From NCBI GenBank assembly GCA_030446465.1, contig JAUJNI010000002.1, positions 75,386-139,385 of the forward strand: a stretch of 64,000 bases of DNA. The letters run 5' to 3'. Position numbers and translations under genes: made by a program. This document shows positions 52,710-59,849 of the stretch, one piece after another (position 1 is the stretch's first letter; every line of letters starts with the position of its first letter). The notes beneath the pieces are model-generated. The model did no database searches and had not been told where the DNA came from. It saw only the letters and a list, made by a program, of their open reading frames with translations. The DNA is from Actinomycetota bacterium (GTDB taxonomy: Bacteria; Actinomycetota; CADDZG01; WHSQ01).

Positions 52710-52967
52710 ATGAACGAGAGCGAAGCCCCCGGTGTGATCGTGTACTCGACCACCTATTGCGGGCACTGCGTCCGGCTGAAGCGCCAACTGGAAGAGGCCG
52801 GGATCCCGTATCGCTCGATCGACATCGACATGAACGAGCGTTATGGCGATCGGATCGCCCGCGTGACGGGGGGCCCGCGCATCGTTCCCACGGTTGAGGT
52901 GGCCGAGCGCCTGCTCGTCAATCCCACCCTCGGGGAAGTGCTGGACGCCCTGGCTCTTGGTAATTAG
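52710..52967 (+). CDS. Glutaredoxin/mycoredoxin-like protein
   Basis: An 85-residue thioredoxin-fold protein. VIVYSTTYCGHCVRLKRQLE carries the CGHC active site (about 17-20), and GGPRIVPTVEV contains the cis-proline. Mycoredoxins of Actinomycetota use a CxxC of this kind with mycothiol. ATG 52710 follows GGAGGG. It is 21 nt upstream of the rhodanese-ThiF gene, which suggests a shared sulfur-redox role. Confidence 0.85.
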   Translation: MNESEAPGVIVYSTTYCGHCVRLKRQLEEAGIPYRSIDIDMNERYGDRIARVTGGPRIVPTVEVAERLLVNPTLGEVLDALALGN

Positions 52968-52988
52968 CACTTATTGTAAGGTGGATAA

Positions 52989-54110
52989 ATGTCGAACTTT
53001 CGTGACCTTCTCAACCTGGTAAAGAACGAGATAGTCGAGACCACCCCGGAGGACGTCAAGAAGCGTCTGGCGGCGGGGGAGAAGCTTGCGATCCTCGACG
53101 TGCGTGAAGACGACGAGGTGGAGCAGGGGATGCTGCCGGGGGCCGCCCATCTTTCCCGAGCGCATTTCGAAAGCCGAGTGGAGGACGTTCTGCCGCGCAA
53201 GGACGGCGAGGTGGTCGTGTACTGCGCCGGCGGCGTCAGGAGCGCCTTCGCAGCCCGAACCCTGCAGGAGCTTGGCTACTCGAAGGTGTCTTCCATGAAT
53301 GGCGGGTTCAACCGTTGGAAGGACCTCGGCTACGACTTCGCCATGCCTCGGGTGCTCGACGCCGCTCAGCGGGATCGGTACTCACGCCATCTCATCTTGC
53401 CGGAAGTCGGTCAGTCCGGGCAGGTCAAGCTCCTCGAGTCCAAGGTCCTTTCGATCGGGGCGGGGGGGTTGGGGTCGCCTTCGCTGCTCTACTTGGCCGC
53501 CGCCGGCGTCGGCACCATCGGCATCGTGGACTCCGATGTCGTCGAGGCAAGCAACCTTCAGCGGCAGGTGGTGCACGACACCGAAAGGATCGGCATGTCG
53601 AAGGCGGAATCGGCGCGGGAGGCGATCACCAAGCTCAATCCCGACGTCAAGGTCGTCACGCACCCCTTTCGACTCGATCAATCGAACGTCAGAGAGCTGA
53701 TTTCGCAATACGACGTGGTCGTCGACGGGTCCGACAACTTCGACACCAGGTACGTGATCAACGACGCCGCGGTCGCGCTGCGCAGGCCCGTGGTGCACGG
53801 GTCCATCTTTCGCTTCGAGGGGATGGTGTCGACCTTCATTCCATACGAAGGGCCGTGCTATCGATGCTTGTTCCCCGAGGCACCGCCCCCCGAGCTGGCG
53901 CCCACCTGAGGCGAGGCGGGTGTCCTGGGCGTGCTCCCGGGAATCATCGGCAGCCTCCAAGCGAACGAGGCGCTCAAATTGATTGTGGGGTACGGCGAGC
54001 CGTTGGCCGGCCGGTTGCTCGTATTCGACGCGCAAGCCACCCGCTTTCAGGAGGTCAAGGTGCGGCGCGACCCAAGCTGTCCCACCTGCGGGACCGCTTC
54101 CACAGACTGA
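52989..54110 (+). CDS. Rhodanese-ThiF/MoeB fusion with in-frame TGA at the conserved cysteine (selenoprotein candidate)
   Basis: A sulfur-carrier adenylyltransferase for ThiS/MoaD-like proteins. Residues 10-118 are a rhodanese domain with active-site Cys79 (VVYCAGGVRS); most fusions put rhodanese at the other end. Residues 130-373 are the ThiF/MoeB domain: SIGAGGLGSPSLLYLAAAGV, the DSDVVEASNLQRQ loop, zinc cysteines 290/293 (CYRC) and 364/367 (CPTC). Codon 307 is TGA (53907-53909), where relatives have the conserved Cys of the xCxExGVLGVLPG loop. The same frame then reads GEAGVLGVLPGIIGSLQANE to a normal C-terminus and TGA at 54108. Selenocysteine, a nonsense mutation or a sequencing error are possible. 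Confidence 0.8.
53923..53942 (+). promoter_or_regulatory. Candidate bacterial SECIS hairpin
   Basis: TCCTGGG (53923-53929) pairs with CCCGGGA (53936-53942), 7 pairs including one G-U, around loop CGTGCT. The loop begins 21 nt after the in-frame TGA and has G as its second base, which meets the usual bacterial SECIS spacing and loop rules. It codes for conserved residues in GC-rich DNA, so it could arise by chance. Confidence 0.4.
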
Positions 54111-54126
54111 TCCACTCAGCGTTCCT

Positions 54127-54241
54127 GCCGTCCGATGTTGATTGAGGCCTCGTGACCGGGGCGCGTTTAACAATGGACGGATGTCCAAGCCGTCCGATGT
54201 TGATTGAGGCCTCGTGACCGGGGCGGGTTTAACAATGGACG
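54127..54241. repeat. Tandem duplication of a 5' region (53-bp copies, period 62)
   Basis: Copy 1 is 54127-54179 and copy 2 is 54189-54241, with one mismatch (GCGCG against GCGGG). The second copy runs into the start of the phosphodiesterase gene (ATG 54243); the first runs into ATG 54181, which opens a nine-codon frame (MSKPSDVD, stop) ending inside copy 2. Confidence 0.85.
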
Positions 54242-54242
54242 C

Positions 54243-54731
54243 ATGATCAAGGTCGCCGTCATTGCGGATACGCACACGCGGGGCATGAGTCGCACGGTGC
54301 CAATGGGGGCCTGGCCCTTCTTGGAGACTGCCGATCACATCTTGCACGCGGGCGACGTCGTCGACCCCGCCCTCCTCGAGGAGCTCAGGGCCCTTGCACC
54401 CACGACCGTGGTCGTGGGGAATTGCGATGGGCACGACGTGCGGGAGTGGGGCGCAACCGACGACGCGCAGCTCGAGGTCGGCGGCGTTCCGATAGCGATG
54501 ATCCACGACTCCGGCCTTCGCTCGGGCCGTCGTCGTCGGATGCGAGAGCGCTACCCGGACGCGCGCGTGATCGTGTTCGGGCATTCGCACATGCCCGTGA
54601 ACGAAGACGAAGAGGGACTGCTGCTCTTCAATCCTGGGAGCCCCACCTGGCCGAGGCGGGCCCCCTTTCGCTCGATGGGCCTGCTATGGATCAACGATGG
54701 CGAGGTCGAGGGAGAGATCTTCCCCGTCTGA
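54243..54731 (+). CDS. YfcE/MJ0936-type metallophosphoesterase
   Basis: A 162-residue calcineurin-like phosphodiesterase. Metal ligands are in VIADTHTRG, HAGDVVD, VVGNCDGHD, IHDSG and FGHSHMP, in correct order. ATG 54243 is the natural start because the family begins with the beta strand IKVAVIADTH. Small members cleave phosphodiesters in vitro; the natural substrate is unknown. A duplicated leader lies directly upstream. Confidence 0.88.
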   Translation: MIKVAVIADTHTRGMSRTVPMGAWPFLETADHILHAGDVVDPALLEELRALAPTTVVVGNCDGHDVREWGATDDAQLEVGGVPIAMIHDSGLRSGRRRRMRERYPDARVIVFGHSHMPVNEDEEGLLLFNPGSPTWPRRAPFRSMGLLWINDGEVEGEIFPV

Positions 54732-54879
54732 GCGCCTCTCTATGTCGGGACCCTGCGGGCGACGCTTCCTGGGCCGAAGCCGAGGACGGCGAGTCGCCCG
54801 GAGCGAAGGCTGAAAGAGCGGGGTGCCTGAGCGGAGCGGCGACTCGTAGCCGCAGGCCCCCGGACCCAAGAAAGAGGGC

Positions 54880-56058
54880 CTATTGGCGGTCGGACGCGGG
54901 TGGATCGAGCACCCGCTCCATCCATGCGAAGGGGTCCTTGATCTCCTCGGAGGTCGGGAGATTGTCCGGTGCCTCCCACACCTTGTTCAGGTGCTGCAAG
55001 CCATGCAGCTTCACCACGGCAGCACAAAAGGTCGCACCCGAGCTTTCGAGGGCCCGGTCGAAAGAGATGCCGAGCAGACCGGCCAGGAGCGACTCGCCTT
55101 GGCTTGGAGATGCTCTGTGGCGAGACATGCCCTCGTCCATCCGTGCCGTGTCGTCCACCACCTCGGTTGCGACTGCTCTCGTGGCATGGGTCGCATAGCC
55201 CTCGAACAGAGCGAGGAAGGCGCGGACTCGTCTAAGCGCTCGTTCGTGTCGCTCGGTCTTGACCAAGGGCAATGACGTCGCTCCGGCCCCCTCTTCGAGC
55301 GCCTCCATGCCTTTGGTCTGCAACTCCATCAGTCTTCGTTCCAGATCGCCGACGTCGATCTCGATCGCGTCGACGAGGTCGCCCAAGAGATTCCGCCAGT
55401 AGGGGCCGAGCCACGGCACCGCGGTGACGACGAGGTGGCGGGCCGTGTCGTGCAGGGCGAGCCACCGCCTGAACCGGTCCGGGTCGAATCCGTAGTCGGA
55501 GGCAACCCTGTCGACGTTCGGAACGACGAAGAAGAGCTGGCCGTCGTCGTTGCGAGGGATGGGCAAGTAATAACGGCTGAGGGTCTCGGTGGCGAGCTGA
55601 CCGATCAGCTGACCGGTCTGGAGACCGACCAGAAGAGGGCCCATCTGTCCCAAAGCGAGCTCGAGGGGGTTCGACTCTTCCCCCCCGTCGCCTCCAAGCC
55701 GGCCGAGCTCACCAGTGAAGCGCACCGCAAGCCGGTCGAGCAGCCAGCGGCACGATTCGATCGTCGAGGTGACCCACCAGCTCTTGGAGACTGCCTCGCT
55801 TGACATCGGCTCGTCGAGGGACAAGCGCGTATAGCCCGTGAGCATGAGCTCGGAGGCCCGCACCCCGTCCGCGAATGTCCGTCCGACCTCCGGGGGGATC
55901 GCGGGCTCGCCGGCCCCCCCGGTCGCGATGGCGGTGCCGACCTGAGTCGCCATCGCCACGTTTATCGGTCCCCCGCCGGAAGCAAGAAGCTTCTGTAGCT
56001 CCCTGAACAGGGGAATATCGCCGAACGGCTGCTGGCTCACAATGCGATTCTGCCGCAC
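54880..56058 (-). CDS. DUF2342 (F420-associated) protein with degenerate metal site
   Basis: A 392-residue protein read leftward from GTG 56058 (AAGGA, 6-nt spacing). The overall pattern (FGDIPLFRELQKLL, LATETLSRYYLPIPRN, VVPNVDRVASDYGFDPDRFR, a helical C-terminal half) fits the actinobacterial DUF2342 family, which in many members has an HExxH zincin site. Here the corresponding stretch is LHDTARHLVVTAVPWL, with Glu and the second His of HExxH replaced, though a downstream E-G-x-x-x-H (FEGYATH) remains. It is probably not an active protease. Confidence 0.8.
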   Translation of the reverse strand: MRQNRIVSQQPFGDIPLFRELQKLLASGGGPINVAMATQVGTAIATGGAGEPAIPPEVGRTFADGVRASELMLTGYTRLSLDEPMSSEAVSKSWWVTSTIESCRWLLDRLAVRFTGELGRLGGDGGEESNPLELALGQMGPLLVGLQTGQLIGQLATETLSRYYLPIPRNDDGQLFFVVPNVDRVASDYGFDPDRFRRWLALHDTARHLVVTAVPWLGPYWRNLLGDLVDAIEIDVGDLERRLMELQTKGMEALEEGAGATSLPLVKTERHERALRRVRAFLALFEGYATHATRAVATEVVDDTARMDEGMSRHRASPSQGESLLAGLLGISFDRALESSGATFCAAVVKLHGLQHLNKVWEAPDNLPTSEEIKDPFAWMERVLDPPASDRQ

Positions 56059-56153
56059 TATCCGTCCTTTCTGAAGCTGACCACATCCGGGGTGGGAAGT
56101 CTCAGAAAGAACGGGACTCTGGGCTAGATGAGCCCGCGCGCTACGCTGGTGAC

Positions 56154-57230
56154 ATGGTAGAAGGTGGCCGCTCTGGGCTGACAATTGCGGTCACCGGTGC
56201 ATCGGGATACATCGCGACTCGCCTCATCCAGCTTCTGTGCGCCGATGAACGCGTCGATCGGGTTCTCGGCTTCGACGTTCGGCCCTCGAGCTTTCGCGCG
56301 GCCAAATACATCTTCGACACCGTCGATGTGCGCAATAGCGCGCTGAAGCATCGGTTCGAAGGCGTCGATGCCGTCCTCCACCTCGCATTCATCATGGATC
56401 CCATCAAGGACGAGTCCTTGATGCGCGACGTGAACGTCAACGGAAGCCAGAACGTATTCAAGTGCGCGGGTGCGGCAGGTGTGCGCAAGATCGTTTATGT
56501 GTCCTCGGCAACGGTGTACGGAGCTCATCCCGACAACGATGTGCCGCTGACCGAGCAATCACCGCTCAGGGCGAACCTGGATTTCTCTTATCCGGCTCAT
56601 AAGCTCGAGGTCGAGTACATCGCCAAGGAGCTCCGGGAGTCGCTTCCCGAGGTGACATTCACGATCCTTCGTCCCGCAATCGTCTACGGGCCCCACGTCG
56701 ACAACGCGTGGTCGCATTTTCTCGAGTCCCCATTGATCCTGGGGGTCAAGGGCTACGACCCTCCCTTTCAGTTCGTGCACGAGGACGACGTTGCCCGAGC
56801 TCTGGCCTTCGCCGTCTGGCACGATCTCGACGGGGCCTACAACGTCGCACCGAGGGGATGGCTCGAAGCCGATGAGGCGCTCTCGATCATCGGCCGGCCT
56901 CGGCGCGACCTGAAAGAGCCGACTGCCTTCGCGGTGATGGACCGCTTGTGGTCCATGGGCCTCGCGGAGGCCCCGGCCGGCATGTTGCATTACGTCATGC
57001 ACCCCTGGGTGGTATCCGCCGAGAAGCTGGCAAAGGCGGGCTTTTTGTGCCACTGGTCAAATGCCGCCACCCTCACCGAGGCCCTCGAGCACATACGAGG
57101 TTATGTCCGCCTGGGAAGGACGAGAGTCCGGCGGTCCGACGTCCTTAGAGGCGCCGCGACGGGGGCCGGAGTGGCGGCGGCGGTCACCCTCTACGGTCGA
57201 GTCAAGCGACGGGTCGTCGCCCGACCCTAG
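56154..57230 (+). CDS. NAD-dependent epimerase/dehydratase
   Basis: A 358-residue extended SDR. TGASGYIATRL (about 14-24) is the cofactor motif, YVSSATVYG holds the catalytic serine region, and YPAHK supplies the Tyr and Lys of YxxxK. LRPAIVYGP and the later VHEDDVARAL are typical. The last 40 residues are basic with a hydrophobic stretch (GAATGAGVAAAVTLYG), perhaps a membrane contact. TACGCT lies 6 nt before the ATG and no Shine-Dalgarno is seen, suggesting a leaderless message. Substrate unknown. Confidence 0.88.
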   Translation: MVEGGRSGLTIAVTGASGYIATRLIQLLCADERVDRVLGFDVRPSSFRAAKYIFDTVDVRNSALKHRFEGVDAVLHLAFIMDPIKDESLMRDVNVNGSQNVFKCAGAAGVRKIVYVSSATVYGAHPDNDVPLTEQSPLRANLDFSYPAHKLEVEYIAKELRESLPEVTFTILRPAIVYGPHVDNAWSHFLESPLILGVKGYDPPFQFVHEDDVARALAFAVWHDLDGAYNVAPRGWLEADEALSIIGRPRRDLKEPTAFAVMDRLWSMGLAEAPAGMLHYVMHPWVVSAEKLAKAGFLCHWSNAATLTEALEHIRGYVRLGRTRVRRSDVLRGAATGAGVAAAVTLYGRVKRRVVARP

Positions 57231-57373
57231 CTCCGGCGGGGCTGGGGTGCCGGCCCGCTCCGCGGGCACCTCTGCTACCCTCTTGCTGATCTGTGCTCGG
57301 GAGGCCGGGACGAAGGTGCCACCCGAGTTATCGCGGGCCCCTGGCAATGGGGCGAACTACGAAATGCTAGGGA

Positions 57374-57685
57374 GTGAGGACCTTGATATATCTGGTCATC
57401 CTCGTGCTGGCCGCGTCTGTGGCGCTTGGCCGGCTGTGGTTGCTGCAGCACCGTCAGCGCGCTCACATGCAAACGGTGGACGGCTTCCGGGCGAGCCTCG
57501 AGCGGCTATCCGAGACGGGACGTCCCGATCTTCCTCACTACGACCCTTCCTCGAGGCGGCGTCCTGCCACGAGGGCGCGCTCCTGTGGCCCCGCCCAGCC
57601 GCCACCGCTCGACGCTGCCCGCCGAGAAGCCGCAGTCAGGCGCATCGCAGCGCGCAGGGCCGCTCGGGCTCGCTCCGCGAGTTGA
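57374..57685 (+). CDS. Small membrane-anchored basic protein
   Basis: A 103-residue protein with one N-terminal hydrophobic helix (TLIYLVILVLAASVALGRLW) and a long cytosolic or periplasmic tail rich in Arg, Ala and Pro (AARREAAVRRIAARRAARAR). The GTG start follows TAGGGA closely. It is 23 nt upstream of mreB. Low-complexity composition makes family assignment impossible. Confidence 0.55.
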   Translation: MRTLIYLVILVLAASVALGRLWLLQHRQRAHMQTVDGFRASLERLSETGRPDLPHYDPSSRRRPATRARSCGPAQPPPLDAARREAAVRRIAARRAARARSAS

Positions 57686-57708
57686 GACCACCGGGGACTT
57701 AAGAGGCC

Positions 57709-58710
57709 TTGTCGCGCGACCTGGCGATAGACCTGGGTACGGCCAACACTCTCGTCTACCAACGCCATCGAGGGATCCTGTTCGCCGAGCCGACCGTGAT
57801 CGCCCTGAACAAGGAGACCGGCGACGTCCTCGCCATGGGGGACGAGGCGTGGCAGATGATTGGACGGACGCCCGGCTACATCGTCGCCGTGCGGCCCCTG
57901 AGGTCCGGGGCCATCTCGGACTTCGACATCACAGAGAAGCTGATACGTCTGATCCTGCAGCGCTCCGGCGTCAACCGGTTCAGCAGACCGCGCGTCCTAG
58001 TCTGCGTCCCCAGCGCGCTCACCGAGGTAGAGCGACGGGCGGTTGAAGAAGCCACTCTTTCGGCGGGGGCCCGCTCCTGCTATCTGATCGAGGAGCCGAT
58101 GGCCGCCGCCATCGGGGCGGGTCTGCCGATCCACGAGCCCCTTGGCAATCTCGTTGTTGACATCGGAGGAGGAACCAGCGAGGTCGCCCTGATCTCTCTT
58201 GGAGGCATCGTCACGAACACCGCCGTGCGGGTCGGAGGCTTCGACATGGATTCCTCGATCCAGAATTACATCAGGCGGGAGTACACGGTTGCCATCGGCG
58301 AGCGCACCGCCGAAAGGATCAAGATCTCGATTGGATCGGCGTTTCCTAGAGCGGAGGAAGTAAAGGCGGAGTTGAGGGGACGTGACCTGATGAGCGGCCT
58401 GCCGAAGAACGTGGTCATCAGCTCCGAAGAGATACGTGGAGCAATCGACGAGCAGGTGAGAGCGGTCGTCGAGGCGACGCTGGAATGTCTAGGCCAGGCC
58501 CCCCCGGACCTCGTCCAGGACGTGCTGGTCAACGGGATGACCCTCACCGGAGGCGGCGGAATGCTGCAGGGGTTGGACATGCTGCTGTCACAGGCGGCGG
58601 AAGTGCCGGTCCATCTCACGAGGCAGCCCCTGGAATCCGTGGTGCTGGGTGCAGGCAAGTGTCTCGATGCCTTCGAGAGTGCAAAGCACGTCCTCCTGGA
58701 CGCCCGTTAG
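57709..58710 (+). CDS. mreB: MreB-type actin homolog
   Basis: A 333-residue actin-fold protein. DLAIDLGTANTLVY is phosphate loop 1, FDITEKLIRLIL and VPSALTEVERRAVEEA follow, NLVVDIGGGTSEVALISLGG is phosphate loop 2, and LTGGGGMLQGLDMLL the adenosine site. The TTG start is 23 nt after the small membrane gene. mreC and mreD, usually next to mreB in rod-shaped cells, are absent; the gene is followed by a PDZ-protease gene. It may act with other partners or be the MreB paralog (Mbl-like) of the genome. Confidence 0.92.
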   Translation: MSRDLAIDLGTANTLVYQRHRGILFAEPTVIALNKETGDVLAMGDEAWQMIGRTPGYIVAVRPLRSGAISDFDITEKLIRLILQRSGVNRFSRPRVLVCVPSALTEVERRAVEEATLSAGARSCYLIEEPMAAAIGAGLPIHEPLGNLVVDIGGGTSEVALISLGGIVTNTAVRVGGFDMDSSIQNYIRREYTVAIGERTAERIKISIGSAFPRAEEVKAELRGRDLMSGLPKNVVISSEEIRGAIDEQVRAVVEATLECLGQAPPDLVQDVLVNGMTLTGGGGMLQGLDMLLSQAAEVPVHLTRQPLESVVLGAGKCLDAFESAKHVLLDAR

Positions 58711-58769
58711 GCCCCGCCCGCGGAAGCTGCCTAGTCTGATAAGGGCGCGCCTGCTCGTACAGTTTGCCC

Positions 58770-59801
58770 ATGGAAGAACAGCACCCCAGTGAGGAGGCAG
58801 CCGCGCCTCTTGCTGCCCCGAGCCATCCCTTTCGGTGGCGCTGGCTGGTGGCGCTCACGTTGCTCGCCGCGCTCACGTACGCAGCGTTCAGCCTCCCTCT
58901 TCCTTTCTTCTACGCGTTTCTTCCGGGCCCCGTCAAAGACGTGGAGCGTTTGGTCGAGGTCTCGGAGGCTCAGACCTACTCGTCGGAAGGGAGCCTCTAC
59001 CTAACCACGGTCAGCGTGGACGTCCAGGTGACCTTTGCCGAGTGGGTGCAGTCCATGTTCGACGATGAACGCTTGATCGTGGGCCGGGAGCAAGTCACGG
59101 GCGGGGGCACCTTCAAAGAGCTCGAGGAGCAGCAGAAGCTCGAGATGAACCGGTCACAGCAACAGGCTCGGGAGGTGGCGCTCACCGCCCTGGACTTGAA
59201 GGTCGGAAAGGGGGTGAGGGTGGTCCAAACGGCGGAGGACTCTCCGGCAGAAGGGGTGCTTCGGACCGACGACGTCATCGTTGCGGTGGACGATCACAAG
59301 GTAAGCACGGACTGTGACGCGATCGAGCTCATCTCATCGTACGAGCCGGGCGACTCGATCGAGCTCACGCTGCAGAGGGGTGGCGCCACCAAACGGCTGA
59401 CGCTGACGACGACCTCGAGTCCCGACGACTCGGATAGGGCCTTCGTGGGGATCTATATGGAAACGGTGGAAGGGTTGGGTCCCAGAGTCAACTTCAAGAC
59501 AGGACGGATCGCCGGCCCGTCCGCCGGGCTCATGTTCTCACTCGGGCTCTACGATCGACTGACTCCAGAGGACCTCACCCACGGCCGCAAGATCGCGGGG
59601 ACGGGCACTATCGCGTGCGGGGGTGTTGTGGGTCCGATCGGGGGGATCCAGCAGAAGGTTGTTGCGGCCGAGCAGGAGGGTGCGGTGATCTTTCTCGCGC
59701 CCGCCGACAACGCGGCCGAGGCGCGCGCCGTCGCAGACGAGATCGAGATCGTTTCGATAGAGACGTTCGACGACGCCCTGAGGTACCTGGAAGACCTCTA
59801 A
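58770..59801 (+). CDS. Membrane-anchored PDZ/Lon-type serine protease (YlbL-like)
   Basis: A 343-residue protein: a cytosolic head, one TM helix (about 27-48), an extracytoplasmic domain, a PDZ domain (about 140-215, VRVVQTAEDSPAEGVLRTDD) and a C-terminal Lon-type protease domain. The Ser-Lys dyad is Ser251 (GPSAGLMFSL) and Lys296 (GGIQQKV), 45 residues apart as in Lon. ATG 58770 has TACAGT 6 nt upstream. This architecture is widespread in Gram-positive bacteria. Confidence 0.9.
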   Translation: MEEQHPSEEAAAPLAAPSHPFRWRWLVALTLLAALTYAAFSLPLPFFYAFLPGPVKDVERLVEVSEAQTYSSEGSLYLTTVSVDVQVTFAEWVQSMFDDERLIVGREQVTGGGTFKELEEQQKLEMNRSQQQAREVALTALDLKVGKGVRVVQTAEDSPAEGVLRTDDVIVAVDDHKVSTDCDAIELISSYEPGDSIELTLQRGGATKRLTLTTTSSPDDSDRAFVGIYMETVEGLGPRVNFKTGRIAGPSAGLMFSLGLYDRLTPEDLTHGRKIAGTGTIACGGVVGPIGGIQQKVVAAEQEGAVIFLAPADNAAEARAVADEIEIVSIETFDDALRYLEDL

Positions 59802-59849
59802 GTCGCTTTGTCGGAGCCTCAGCGAGGACCCGTGGGACACTGATGACAA

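Noticed and set aside
53909..53940. Alternative SECIS fold with stem CGGG/CCCG and loop TGGGC
   Set aside because: It needs two internal mismatches and is weaker than the continuous 7-bp hairpin at 53923-53942.
53382..54590. 402-codon minus-strand frame opposite the ThiF and phosphodiesterase genes
   Set aside because: Antisense to two genes with clear motifs and crossing the tandem duplication; no protein features.
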